Notes: generated from the letters alone by a model not told the origin. A stretch of 64,000 bases of DNA from Candidatus Eiseniibacteriota bacterium (GCA_030622115.1 JAUXGN010000001.1:1-64000), one strand, 5' to 3'. Counted from the stretch's first letter, positions 40,155 through 49,577 are shown. Program-made: numbers and translations.

Positions 40155-42392
40155 ATGCTAAAGGACAAACGCGCCTGCTGCCAATGGCTTGTACGGGAAC
40201 GCACGTTCATGCCCTACCACCCGAAACATCATACACCAGGCGGCATGCTCCAAGGCACTGTGTGGCAAGTCATCCAGGGCACGGCTCTGACAGTGTTGCT
40301 GTTGGCGGTCGTCGCAGGTGGCGCAAGCGGTGGCATGACCCTTCATCACACCCCACAACAGGCGGTCCCGGCCGGAACGTGCGTCTGCGTTGAGTGGACC
40401 GTCCCGGGTGGGCTGCCTCATGATGAGATAGCGACGGCCGACGTGGTCATCGTATCACTGTCGGTGAACGGGAGCCGTAGCGAGAGGACCATACCACTTG
40501 TGCCGGGGCGGGATGTCCTGCGGGGCGAGATCCCAGCTGAAGCCGTGCGGAGTCCGGCGGTCGAGTACTTCTTGAGGATAGTCGACATGGATGGGACGGA
40601 GAGCGTCTTGCCGCCCGGCGCCCCCGAGGCTGGACTCTACAGGACTACAGTCTTCGACCTCTCCTTGAGGAGTGACCGGCTTCCTGCGGATGGCAGCATA
40701 GACACAACCGTGGAACTCCTGTCGCCGCTTGCGGGAGAGGTTGTTCATACGGCGACGCCGGAGATCGCCGGGCTAATCGATCCCCCGCTCGAAGATCCCT
40801 GGGAAGCGCTGTTCATCCTGGACGGGGAGGATCTGACCCAGTCTCTGGAAGTGGCGAGGGATCTGTTTGTTGTCACCCTCCACGATAGCTTGGATCGAGG
40901 CGGTCACGCGGCTACTCTCGTGGTGTTTACCCCCAGCCGAACGGTTGAGGCATCATGGGTATTCTTCGTTCACGAGCGGGGCGACGCCGCGCCGACGGAG
41001 GAGCTGGGTGTCGAGTTCGGAGACCTGCTCGAAGCGGGCCCTCTTGACCTTCATGGAATGGTGGAAGTTGGGTGGGCAGTCGTCCTGGCCGAGACAACAG
41101 CAGTCGAGTCACTCGACGTCTATCTGCCATACGAAGAGACAAGCGCTCCCAGTTTCAATCTATACGCTGCGGGCGGCGTTGGTGGAGCGTCCATCCTCGT
41201 GACGGTGCAGTCTGACCCCGTGTACGATGAGGACATTCACTGGCTCGTTTCAGCTGAAGGGCAGCGATACAGACTTGAGGCCGGTGAGGTCTTCCCGGAG
41301 TTCACGAGCACGACGCTCGAGTGGGCTTCGGGCGTGGGCGTTCAGGGAGAGCTCAAGCACGGAAGAGGGCTCACACGCGCCGTGGCAATGAGGATGAGCG
41401 AGGCAGATACAATTGGCGGGCTTGGCATCTACTCCAGATTCGCGCTTGGCGTGCTGGAACGCGTCGAGTGGAGTGAGCGCACGTCCGTCACGTTGAGCTA
41501 TCTTCACACTTTCGATAGAGAAGGATCGATCAAGGAAGAACAGCGTCTTGTGGAGCCGCTTGTGAATCATGTACTGGCGTCAGAGGCGCGTGTGGAGTTC
41601 GGTGGCGGAGGTTCGGTAGAGATCGAGATTGGGCGCTCCGGAACAAGCGGGTATGTTTCACCCAGTGATGATTCCTTCAGCGGAACTGCCGTTCGCGCCG
41701 AACTGGGGTGGGTGCGCGACCACGGCAATCGCGCTCTGCTCAGGTATGTCCAGTCCGACAGTGACTTCTGCTCGGCCGGAAGCTTGAGATATGATCCCGG
41801 CGAACGCGGTCTGGAACTGGAATACGCTTGGAGTGTTATGGGAGTGAAGCTGTCCGGAAGCAGCGGCATGTTTCGCGCCGGCGATCCGGATGGGGGGATA
41901 GCGCTCGATCGCAGTGAGATGAAATTCTACGGCAGAGCAGACATTGTCCGGGAGATCGGAGATGGATCGATCAGGGGTTATGGCGTCGCCAGACACGATG
42001 TTATCCCGTACGATGCGTACAGTTACAGATACACCTACGCGGCGGGCGGAGCAACGTACAGGGTCAGCCGCGTGAGCGCGACATTGAGTCTGTCGTGGTC
42101 GCGAACCGATTCCGATGGGCGTTCACACACCATAAGCGCTGGAGGTGACGTTCGCCTTGCAGTGATGCCGGGCAGACTGTCCGTGCGTGGGAGCGCGAGG
42201 TGGACCATCGGAGAGAGCGACGACGGCGATACCAACTACGAACGGGCGAGCTACGCGCTCGTCACGAAACTAACGGGCGGCGAGCAGGACATACGCGTGG
42301 AGTACCGCTATCTGGAGAAGGAAGATATTGCCACCCCTGCGCAATCCTATGGCGAACATGTGCTGAAGATAGGAGTAGGGGCGTCTTTCTAG
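40155..42392 (+). CDS. Outer-membrane barrel protein with N-terminal periplasmic Ig-like domains
   Basis: A 745-residue exported protein of unknown function. A hydrophobic signal segment lies at about residues 40-60. Residues 60-265 form beta domains; the last (about 185-265) reads 'LIDPPLEDPWEALFILDG' and 'ASWVFFVHERG' and aligns with the periplasmic domain of the anti-sigma-like protein encoded at 43017. The rest (about 280-745) is a series of amphipathic strands ending 'HVLKIGVGASF', a barrel-type terminal phenylalanine. The start is uncertain: ATGs at 40155, 40209 and 40245 are in frame and none has a strong ribosome site. It lies 93 bases before the ECF sigma gene on the same strand. Confidence 0.65.
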   Translation: MLKDKRACCQWLVRERTFMPYHPKHHTPGGMLQGTVWQVIQGTALTVLLLAVVAGGASGGMTLHHTPQQAVPAGTCVCVEWTVPGGLPHDEIATADVVIVSLSVNGSRSERTIPLVPGRDVLRGEIPAEAVRSPAVEYFLRIVDMDGTESVLPPGAPEAGLYRTTVFDLSLRSDRLPADGSIDTTVELLSPLAGEVVHTATPEIAGLIDPPLEDPWEALFILDGEDLTQSLEVARDLFVVTLHDSLDRGGHAATLVVFTPSRTVEASWVFFVHERGDAAPTEELGVEFGDLLEAGPLDLHGMVEVGWAVVLAETTAVESLDVYLPYEETSAPSFNLYAAGGVGGASILVTVQSDPVYDEDIHWLVSAEGQRYRLEAGEVFPEFTSTTLEWASGVGVQGELKHGRGLTRAVAMRMSEADTIGGLGIYSRFALGVLERVEWSERTSVTLSYLHTFDREGSIKEEQRLVEPLVNHVLASEARVEFGGGGSVEIEIGRSGTSGYVSPSDDSFSGTAVRAELGWVRDHGNRALLRYVQSDSDFCSAGSLRYDPGERGLELEYAWSVMGVKLSGSSGMFRAGDPDGGIALDRSEMKFYGRADIVREIGDGSIRGYGVARHDVIPYDAYSYRYTYAAGGATYRVSRVSATLSLSWSRTDSDGRSHTISAGGDVRLAVMPGRLSVRGSARWTIGESDDGDTNYERASYALVTKLTGGEQDIRVEYRYLEKEDIATPAQSYGEHVLKIGVGASF

Positions 42393-42485
42393 CTCAATCA
42401 TGATGTGCGGTTTCGGCACACGGTCCGGAGGGAACATCCCGGCGGCGTGGCGGCTCTAATACATGACGGGGATCGGAGGTCACGG

Positions 42486-42995
42486 ATGGCGAACCCGAAG
42501 TTTGAGGAACTCGTCATGCTGTATGATAAGCGACTCTTCAACGCCATGTACGCCTACATAGGGGACTATCACCTCGCGATGGACGTTACGGAAGAGGCTT
42601 TCATCCGAGCCTGCCGTGCCTACGGCCGCTTCCGTGGTGATTCCGATCCGTTCACCTGGCTCTACAGGATAGCCGTCAATGTCTTCAAGAAGCGCTATCG
42701 AAAAGAAAGGCGTCGGGCAGAGCTTCTCGCGCAACACCACGAGGCGGAGCCGCCCGAGACCGTTGAGCACAGCACTCCCGAGACGCAGGTTCTCGCAGCG
42801 GAACGCGCGGGACTTGTGAGGAAGGCGATCAGCTCGCTGCCGGAGACCAGCAGAGATGTGATAACGCTTCGCTACATCGACGGTATGACATACGAGGAGA
42901 TCGCAACGGCGACATCTGCATCGATCGGAACCGTGAAGTCGAGGATATCGCGGGCGAAGAGGATGCTCGCAGAGCTGATCGGCGACGACATCTGA
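42486..42995 (+). CDS. ECF-type RNA polymerase sigma factor
   Basis: A 169-residue sigma factor with only regions 2 and 4. Region 2 reads 'AMDVTEEAFIRACRAYGRF' and 'DPFTWLYRIAVNVFKKRYRK'. Region 4 has 'LPETSRDVITLRYIDGMTYE' and the helix-turn-helix 'TSASIGTVKSRISRAKRML'. It redirects RNA polymerase to a small set of promoters. The ATG at 42486 has GGAGG six bases upstream. The gene 21 bases downstream encodes a membrane protein laid out like an anti-sigma factor. Its targets cannot be told; the adjacent surface genes are candidates. Confidence 0.93.
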   Translation: MANPKFEELVMLYDKRLFNAMYAYIGDYHLAMDVTEEAFIRACRAYGRFRGDSDPFTWLYRIAVNVFKKRYRKERRRAELLAQHHEAEPPETVEHSTPETQVLAAERAGLVRKAISSLPETSRDVITLRYIDGMTYEEIATATSASIGTVKSRISRAKRMLAELIGDDI

Positions 42996-43016
42996 GAGAA
43001 TGGCGAGGGCCGCAAG

Positions 43017-43625
43017 ATGAACACAAAGAACGAACGAACACGGGACATCAAGAACGGGAACGGAGACGGCGAACGGATCGAGCGCCTGCTTGTCGAGCTT
43101 CCGCCGGTCGAGCTTCCGCCGTTCTTCAGAAGCCGATTGCTGGCTCGGATCCGGAGAGAGGAAGATCGCCCGTCCTGGGTTGCGGCAATCACCGGGCGGA
43201 ATGCAGGCTGGGGCGTTGCTGGAGCCTGTGCGGTGGCGCTTCTTCTCGTTGTCGTTCACTTCAGCAAGGTACCGGAGCCCACAGGGGTCGACCCTTTCCT
43301 TGCCGGGTCGAGCACCGTCGCAATCAGTCCGCTCATGCCGGTGGACAGCTCCTACGTCGGAGCCTGCGACGTGCAGATTCTGGCATCGATCGATCCGCCC
43401 ATCAAGGGCGGGCTTGTGAGGCTGTTCGTTGACGACAGGGACGTGACAGGATTGGCTGAGGTGACGGGAAGCTACGTCATGTACTCACCCGCTGAGAAAC
43501 TGGACGAAGGTGAGCACATTGTCAGCATTCAGATACGTGATGCATCGGGCACCGTTCTGAGAGACGTGTCCTGGCTGTTCAATGCGGTGAACGGGAGCGG
43601 GACGAGACCCGACGAGCGCGTGTAG
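43017..43625 (+). CDS. Membrane anti-sigma-like protein with periplasmic sensor domain
   Basis: A 202-residue single-pass protein. The cytoplasmic part (1-60) contains 'LPPVELPPFFRSRLLARIRR', like the sigma-binding end of many anti-sigma proteins, but no zinc-type HxxxCxxC motif. The membrane segment is at about 65-82. The periplasmic part (105-195) is a beta domain: 'IDPPIKGGLVRLFVDDRDVT', 'LDEGEHIVSIQIRDASG', 'VSWLFN'. This domain is shared with the outer-membrane protein encoded upstream. Control of the adjacent ECF sigma factor is inferred from gene order and topology. Confidence 0.7.
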   Translation: MNTKNERTRDIKNGNGDGERIERLLVELPPVELPPFFRSRLLARIRREEDRPSWVAAITGRNAGWGVAGACAVALLLVVVHFSKVPEPTGVDPFLAGSSTVAISPLMPVDSSYVGACDVQILASIDPPIKGGLVRLFVDDRDVTGLAEVTGSYVMYSPAEKLDEGEHIVSIQIRDASGTVLRDVSWLFNAVNGSGTRPDERV

Positions 43626-43698
43626 CAGGGGCCCGCATACCGCGTCGCCACGAGACCCATGAGAGGGTCAACCCAGGGCCGAACGAGGAGGAGACATC

Positions 43699-45813
43699 AT
43701 GAAATGGAGACACAGCTTGTCCGGAGCGCGGAGGGGACATGCGCCACCATGCATCGTTCCGGTAGTTGCGGTCATGATGCTCTGCCTCACGGTAGCGCCA
43801 CTGTTGGCCGACGAGGGGTTGAGCGTTCTCGTCTCACCAAACAGGGCGCATACGGTTTTGGACGGCTCTGTGCGATTCACGGCGACGGCGCTTGACGGCT
43901 ACGGTGGCGAGATTGCTGCGGAGCTTGCCTGGAGCGTTATTCCTCCACGCCTTGGCCGGATCACACCGGACGGTCTCTTCACATCCGCAGGGATAGCTGG
44001 GAGAGGTGTTGTCAGAGTGGTCGCCACGCGCGGGCGGGAAATGGGAGCCGGGCACGCGGTTGTAGAAGTGGGGGGTGAACCATCACTTCGGCTCTCCGTT
44101 GTAGTCCGTCCTCCAGCGGCTGCTTTCGCACAGGGGGAGACAGGCGAGTTCGACGCCATTGTCACTGATCCGTCGACGGGCGCTGTCCTGCCGGCCGACC
44201 TCACTTGGATGGTTGTTCCCGATCATCTGGGGTCGCTCGATGCGACGGGTCTCTTTACGGCGTCTGGAGAAGCAGGCGCTGGTCGGATCGTCGTCCGGGC
44301 ACTTCATGAAGACCGAGAAGGTTTGGGAGATGCCGGCGTCGTGATCGGTGACGCGAGCGGACCAGACATCAAGGTCCGTGTGATTCCCCGCCACGCCCTC
44401 CTGCGCCCCGGCGAGGAGAGTCGATTTGGGGTTCGCGTGACGGATTCGTCGGGTGACCCGCTTGACGTGGAGGTTGACTGGTCGATCATTCCCGCGCGAC
44501 TCGGTGTCATAGACTACGATGGTCTCTTCACCGCGGGCCGCGAGGATGGAGTTGGACGCGTGATCGCGACCGTTGTGACTGAAGCCGGTCCCGTTCGGGA
44601 CATGGCGCTCGTCGAGGTGAAGCGGCCGGGGCCCGGAGGAGTCAGGATCGCTCTCGCACCGGGGCAGGTGGCTCTGGCTCCCGAGGGCGATGTTCAGTTT
44701 GAAGCGACCGTCATTGGTCCCGAGGGAGATGAGCTTGAGATCCCCGTCGACTGGAGGGTCCGTCCGGACTGGCTTGGGAGCATCACTGCCGACGGATTCT
44801 TCACTGCATCAGCCGAGTATCCTGAGCCATCCGCGAATGGCGGGTGGATGGGAGGTGTCGTCGCCTCGATTGAGACCGGTGATGGCGCAGTGGCGGAAGT
44901 GGCGCGCGTGTTCATCCGAGAGAGTGGCCCACCACTGAGGCTTGACATCAGGCCTCAGCAGCCGCGCATTGCTCCGGGCGACGATGTTCAATTCGAGACC
45001 GAGGTGGTGGGTGCCGATGATTCAATTGACTGGACCAACGAGTGGGCCGTCTTCCCTGAGAATCTCGGCGCCATCACCCCGGAAGGTCTCTTCATCGCCA
45101 ACCCGGCCTTCGGCGATCCCAACTCTGGTGAGTTCGGGTCGCACGAGGGCGTGGTCGCAGCGCGCGCGACCTTGTCCGACGGGTCGATCCTGACGGATCT
45201 CGCTCACGTGAGGGTCCGGCTTCCCGGTCAGCCCGTCAGGATCCGTGTGACACCGGTGTATTCTGTGGTTCCGGTCGGCGAATCCAGGGAGTTCGTGGCG
45301 ACCGTCATCGGTACCGGCGGAGATGTGCTGGAGGCGCCGGTCACCTGGAGGGTGGTGCCCGAACGACTTGGGATCATCTCACCGGATGGCATCTTCACGG
45401 CCGCCGATTTGCCGATAGATCCCGGAGAATGGCAGAGACCTCACGGCAGCATCATCGCTGAGGTGAGAGCCCCCGGTGGACAGGTTTTCCGAGGCATCGC
45501 CATCATCGTGCTCGATCTGCCGGATCCGGAGATACGCATCCACGTGACGCCGCGGTCGGCGACAGTGGAGCCGGCTGAGTCGGTCGGATTCAGCGCGGAA
45601 GTGTCCGACATCGAGGGCAACCCTGTCGAGCTGCCAGTCGTGTGGCACGTTGTTGATGAGGTTGTGGGGACCATCGGGCCGGACGGGGTCTTCACGGCCT
45701 CGGGCTCGGTTCCCGGAGGAGGCACGCATTCGACACGCATCGCGGCTGGTGTGGTCTTCGCTGGGCGCACGTACTGGGATTTCGCGAAGGTTCGCGTCTC
45801 GGCACATCCGTAG
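43699..45813 (+). CDS. Secreted protein of seven bacterial Ig-like repeats
   Basis: A 704-residue exported protein with a signal peptide (about residues 15-38) and seven tandem repeats of about 90 residues. Each repeat opens with a beta strand such as 'VRIRVTPVYSVVPVGESREF' and contains the core pattern W-x-V-x-P-x-x-L-G-x-I-x-x-D-G-L-F-T-A, as in 'VIPPRLGRITPDGLFTSAG' and 'VVPERLGIISPDGIFTAAD'. This resembles the BIG-2 class of bacterial Ig folds found in adhesins and surface layers. No membrane anchor or sorting tail is seen at the C-terminus. It lies between the anti-sigma-like gene and a lipoprotein gene, all on the same strand with short gaps. Confidence 0.8.
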   Translation: MKWRHSLSGARRGHAPPCIVPVVAVMMLCLTVAPLLADEGLSVLVSPNRAHTVLDGSVRFTATALDGYGGEIAAELAWSVIPPRLGRITPDGLFTSAGIAGRGVVRVVATRGREMGAGHAVVEVGGEPSLRLSVVVRPPAAAFAQGETGEFDAIVTDPSTGAVLPADLTWMVVPDHLGSLDATGLFTASGEAGAGRIVVRALHEDREGLGDAGVVIGDASGPDIKVRVIPRHALLRPGEESRFGVRVTDSSGDPLDVEVDWSIIPARLGVIDYDGLFTAGREDGVGRVIATVVTEAGPVRDMALVEVKRPGPGGVRIALAPGQVALAPEGDVQFEATVIGPEGDELEIPVDWRVRPDWLGSITADGFFTASAEYPEPSANGGWMGGVVASIETGDGAVAEVARVFIRESGPPLRLDIRPQQPRIAPGDDVQFETEVVGADDSIDWTNEWAVFPENLGAITPEGLFIANPAFGDPNSGEFGSHEGVVAARATLSDGSILTDLAHVRVRLPGQPVRIRVTPVYSVVPVGESREFVATVIGTGGDVLEAPVTWRVVPERLGIISPDGIFTAADLPIDPGEWQRPHGSIIAEVRAPGGQVFRGIAIIVLDLPDPEIRIHVTPRSATVEPAESVGFSAEVSDIEGNPVELPVVWHVVDEVVGTIGPDGVFTASGSVPGGGTHSTRIAAGVVFAGRTYWDFAKVRVSAHP

Positions 45814-45887
45814 CGGAAACAATCGGGATAGACGGCACCCAGCAGGCGGGGGATAGAGAGATTTTCCGACAAGAGAGGGGTCTCCAG

Positions 45888-47333
45888 TTGACGAGGCGCT
45901 TGATTGCAGCGCTCGCCCTCGTGACGGCGACGGCCGTTGCTATGGCGGGGTGCAGCACGAGTCGGCCAAGCGGGAAGGATATCGAACAGCTTCCCCCTGA
46001 GCCGGTGTGCACTGTGGTGAAGGGGCAGGCTGCGAGATTCTGGGCCGAAGCGCGGGACGGTTGGTGGCAGGAGGGGGGAAGCATGCTCATGGTAGGCCGA
46101 TCCGAGGGAGAGTCGGATTCTCCCGGGGCGCTCGCTGCTGCCTGTCGTGACGCAGCTCCTTCGATTCTGGATCTCCTTGCTCAGCGCGGAATCAGCTACT
46201 CCTATGAGCGAAGGGGCGAGATCGAAGAAGAGCTCGGCCGGTCGCTGGCATCCACGGGCCAAGCCGTGTTTCCTCGCGCCAGGATAAACAGAGAGATCAT
46301 CGAACACTGCGTCCGGGAGCCAGGCTCCTCTGGACACTGGCGGAGCAGGATCCTCATAGAGTATCCGATAGCCTATCTTCGAGGCGACGTCAGCAACGTG
46401 GAGTGGGAGAGGGACAAGCTGGCACGGGAGGCCGCGACACTGGTCAAATCGGCGGAGGTGTTTCTTGAGGAAGGCCTTTGGCTCAGAGGGCAGAGTGAGT
46501 TGTCGCGGGCCAAGCGCACGCATGATGCAATGGGGCTTCCCGAGATCGGCGTGCATCCCGGTGTCGTGACACAGGGGGCCGTCGACCGTATCGCAGAAGA
46601 CGCCGCTCGGAGCCTCATGCTTGAACCGAACGTTGCGACCACGCCACTTATCGTCCGTGCGGGTGAGATGACGGAGATACGATTCCGGTTGAGTTTTGAG
46701 CAGGGCGGGGGCCGCGTATCCGCGATCGGTGTGCCTGTGGCGTTTGAGAATCCCGAGTGGGGTGTGATCGTGCGGGCCGAGCGAGTGAGTGGGTCCGGGG
46801 GCATCGTCTCTGTCACCGTACGAGCGGCGGAGAAGAGAGACCGGGGAGATGTTCGCGCTCGCATCGACCGGAGTGCTCTGGCGTCCACGCCAGCCAATCG
46901 ATTCACGCGCTTCATCACAGATGATTCATCCAGAGCGGCGGTCCAGGTTCAGGTCATTCCGGAGCGCGGAGTGAGTGTCTGCCTCGATCTGAATGGTGTT
47001 GATGCTGTCGCCGTGGGGCGGCTGACGGATGCGTTCGAACGGGCTTTGGGTCAGTACGGTTGCACACTGGAACAATGCGGGCCGGAGACCGACATAGTTG
47101 TGAGAGGAAACCTCAGTACGAGCGCAGTGACGTTAGGCCACGGGGGAGAGCAGCTCCTGGCCGTGCTCAGTATGGAGGCATTCGATCAAAGGACGGCCCT
47201 GGAGATAGCGAGGACCACCATACGCGTCGAAAGGCCGTCACGAGAGAACAAGGAGGAAGCGGAGGCGCTTGCGTTTCGAGAGGCAGGGAGACTGCTGGCG
47301 GTCTATCTGGAATCGCGGATCATGCCGGACTAG
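45888..47333 (+). CDS. LPP20-like lipoprotein
   Basis: A 481-residue lipoprotein. The signal 'IAALALVTATAVAMAGCS' ends in a lipobox with the cysteine at about residue 22. The next 150 residues resemble the LPP20 family: 'ARFWAEARDGWWQEGG' then 'LMVGRSEGESDSPGALAAAC'. The second half has a beta domain (about 250-340) and a mixed domain. The function is unknown. The start is a TTG with GAGAGG upstream. It is the last gene of the same-strand block that starts at 40155 and meets a minus-strand lipoprotein gene 49 bases further. Confidence 0.65.
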   Translation: MTRRLIAALALVTATAVAMAGCSTSRPSGKDIEQLPPEPVCTVVKGQAARFWAEARDGWWQEGGSMLMVGRSEGESDSPGALAAACRDAAPSILDLLAQRGISYSYERRGEIEEELGRSLASTGQAVFPRARINREIIEHCVREPGSSGHWRSRILIEYPIAYLRGDVSNVEWERDKLAREAATLVKSAEVFLEEGLWLRGQSELSRAKRTHDAMGLPEIGVHPGVVTQGAVDRIAEDAARSLMLEPNVATTPLIVRAGEMTEIRFRLSFEQGGGRVSAIGVPVAFENPEWGVIVRAERVSGSGGIVSVTVRAAEKRDRGDVRARIDRSALASTPANRFTRFITDDSSRAAVQVQVIPERGVSVCLDLNGVDAVAVGRLTDAFERALGQYGCTLEQCGPETDIVVRGNLSTSAVTLGHGGEQLLAVLSMEAFDQRTALEIARTTIRVERPSRENKEEAEALAFREAGRLLAVYLESRIMPD

Positions 47334-47382
47334 AGCTGACCGGCCCGGCGAGCGCCGAGAGGGGCGGTTGTCGCAGTGCGGC

Positions 47383-48126
47383 CTAGCGCCGGCGTGCGAT
47401 GCCGGCAGTGTCAGCCACTGTGAGTTCGAACAGGCTGAGCGTATCGTAGTATGAAACCGTGAAGTACCCCCACCCGCCGCCCGTGACGTTCCCGTCGCTT
47501 CCGCTGCCGGGGTACGGTCCTGCCACTGCCGTGATCCTACCTTCAAGCTCACCGGCGAGAGTGATATCAGCAGGTACAAACACCGCGGTCGTGTCGGTCG
47601 TCGCCTGCGACAGAACGAGGGAATCGCCGCGCGCTCCCCTGATCACGCACTCCACTTTGTAGTAGTCCGCGTCCGCCGCCGTTGCCCATTCCACGAACAG
47701 AGTATCTCCCAGAGACACACCGTCCGGCGGGACAACGCTGAACGGTCCCGGAACCGGCTCAATAGCCTTAGCGAATCCCCACTCGGTTGTCACCTTGAGT
47801 GAACAGGCCTGGCTATTCTGCCAGATGATCGCATCCTCTTCGAGTGTCGCCACAAGTCCGAGAGGTTCACCGACGGTGATCTCCGAGATGGAGCGGTCAC
47901 TCACAGACACCACGAAGATCGCTGGAAGCGGATCTGAGGTGCAGAACACCATGACCGACGCGTGGGCGCCTTGGACGAGTCGGGTCTCAAGAACGCTCGC
48001 GCCGATGAACGGATCACTTTCGTTCTCATTGATGGGACAGACGATATCGTTGCTGCACCCGGCGAGAAGGATCGCCACAAGTACTGCACCGGCGTACACT
48101 GCCTTGGACCACGGAGAACAGATCAC
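47383..48126 (-). CDS. Lipoprotein of unknown function with fibronectin-like domain
   Basis: A 247-residue lipoprotein: the signal 'AVYAGAVLVAILLAGCSND' has the lipobox LAGC. The rest is beta-rich; the second half reads 'GVSLGDTLFVEWATAADADY' and 'YKVECVIRG', like a fibronectin type III strand pattern. The GTG start lies three bases after the stop of the decarboxylase gene, with GGAG six bases upstream, so the two form an operon. No enzyme motif is seen. Confidence 0.65.
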   Translation of the reverse strand: MICSPWSKAVYAGAVLVAILLAGCSNDIVCPINENESDPFIGASVLETRLVQGAHASVMVFCTSDPLPAIFVVSVSDRSISEITVGEPLGLVATLEEDAIIWQNSQACSLKVTTEWGFAKAIEPVPGPFSVVPPDGVSLGDTLFVEWATAADADYYKVECVIRGARGDSLVLSQATTDTTAVFVPADITLAGELEGRITAVAGPYPGSGSDGNVTGGGWGYFTVSYYDTLSLFELTVADTAGIARRR

Positions 48127-48129
48127 TGC

Positions 48130-49428
48130 CTACTCCAATCCGGAGAACGGCTTCTGGCGAAGCATGACGTCTGCGTGCTCTCCACGCTCTCTGATGAGAG
48201 ACGCCTTTCCATTCAGAACAAGGATCTCGGCTGCGGTCGGATGTGAGAGAAATCTCAAGGGACTCATCGACAAGCCGTAGGCCCCTGCATTGAAGATGCC
48301 GATGAGATCATCTATCGCGATGTCGTCAGGCGTCTTGATCTCCTGACTTGTTACATCGATAGGCGTGCAGAGCGGCCCGGTGACCTTGGCACTTGCCGTC
48401 CCGGGCTGCCCGAGCCTGTTCACGACGGCGGCTTCGTGGCGCACCTTCATGAGCATCGGTCGGACGAATTGGTTGATGCCGCCGTCGGTGATAACGAAGC
48501 GCTCTCCCCTTGACTCCTTGAGTTCGAGCACGCGGGTCAGATACACGCCGCACTCGGACACGAGGATTCTGCCCAACTCCAGAATGAGACGGAATCCATC
48601 GCGTTCGGAATAGGGGGAGAATACGTTCTCGACCTTCGCACCGAGCGCCGGCAGGTCGAGCTGTTCTTCCTTGTCGTAATGAGGCACGCCGAAGCCGCCG
48701 CCAAAATCTATCGCTTCGAGCTTGCCGCCGATCAGATCCTCCACGCGTCGCGCGGTTGCTACCGTACGTTCGGCATTCGCCACTATCTCATCGGCATGAA
48801 GAATCTGGCTTGCCGTGTAGACATGCACGCCGACGATGTCGATCGTCTTTCTGTCCCAGTGGTCAGCAAGTTCGTCGAGCTTCTCTGCATCGATTCCGAA
48901 CTTGCTCGGGCCGCCGGCCATATGCTCGTGGAGCGGGCCGGTCGAGCCACCGCCCGCCTTTTTGAGACCGTCGGACGTGTTGATTCTCAACGCCACACGC
49001 GCCGGGACACGGAGCAGTCGCGATATGTGCGATATCCGATCGAGCTCCCTCAATGACTCGACATTGATGGCGAAGATCCTGGCCAGAATGGCGTCCTCCA
49101 GCTCGCGGTCGGTCTTGCCGGGGCCGGCGAACACGATGTCGAGCGGGTCGTATCCGATTTCCCTTGCGACGAACAGCTCTCCGCCGGATGCCAGTTCTAC
49201 CCCCGCCCCGAGCTCCATCAGGAGCCCGACGAGAGCAAGAGACGGATTCGCCTTCATCGAGTAGAAGAGTTCAAATGACGGGAAGGCGTCTCTGAGGGCG
49301 CGGAAACGCTCGCGTATTCTGTCGCCGTCGTAGATATACGTCGGGGTCCCGAACTCCCCTGCGAGGTGTGTCACAGGAATTCCGCAGATCTCAAGCACGC
49401 CGTCCCGATGTGTGAAGTTCCTGAGCAG
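48130..49428 (-). CDS. Type III PLP-dependent decarboxylase, diaminopimelate decarboxylase-like
   Basis: An alanine-racemase-fold decarboxylase of about 433 residues. The PLP lysine is in 'LFYSMKANPS', and the phosphate-binding glycines are in 'DFGGGFGVPHY'. Where LysA has C-E-S-x-D this protein has 'GPLCTPID', as in BtrK-like and exosortase-associated decarboxylases, and E-P-G-R is E-L-G-R. The substrate may thus not be diaminopimelate. The likely start is a CTG at 49428 with a perfect AAGGAGG five bases upstream; the ten added residues end F-x-x-R-D-G, matching the family N-terminus. A GTG at 49398 has no good ribosome site. A promoter lies at 49543-49571. Confidence 0.8.
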   Translation of the reverse strand: MLRNFTHRDGVLEICGIPVTHLAGEFGTPTYIYDGDRIRERFRALRDAFPSFELFYSMKANPSLALVGLLMELGAGVELASGGELFVAREIGYDPLDIVFAGPGKTDRELEDAILARIFAINVESLRELDRISHISRLLRVPARVALRINTSDGLKKAGGGSTGPLHEHMAGGPSKFGIDAEKLDELADHWDRKTIDIVGVHVYTASQILHADEIVANAERTVATARRVEDLIGGKLEAIDFGGGFGVPHYDKEEQLDLPALGAKVENVFSPYSERDGFRLILELGRILVSECGVYLTRVLELKESRGERFVITDGGINQFVRPMLMKVRHEAAVVNRLGQPGTASAKVTGPLCTPIDVTSQEIKTPDDIAIDDLIGIFNAGAYGLSMSPLRFLSHPTAAEILVLNGKASLIRERGEHADVMLRQKPFSGLE

Positions 49429-49542
49429 TTGGTCCTCCTTGCTGCTACTTCCTTCTATAGATGTTCCCGATCACGCCGACACTGACGACGCGTCCAGACA
49501 GTGAGGTAGGAGACGCAGCTGCCTCTGTTGGTCGTGATGGAG

Positions 49543-49571
49543 AATATAGCACGCGACTGACGGGGGGTCAA
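49543..49571 (-). promoter_or_regulatory. Sigma70-type promoter for the decarboxylase-lipoprotein operon
   Basis: Minus-strand TTGACC, 17 bases, TATATT. It would start transcription near 49536 and give a leader of about 100 bases. Confidence 0.6.
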
Positions 49572-49577
49572 TTGAGA

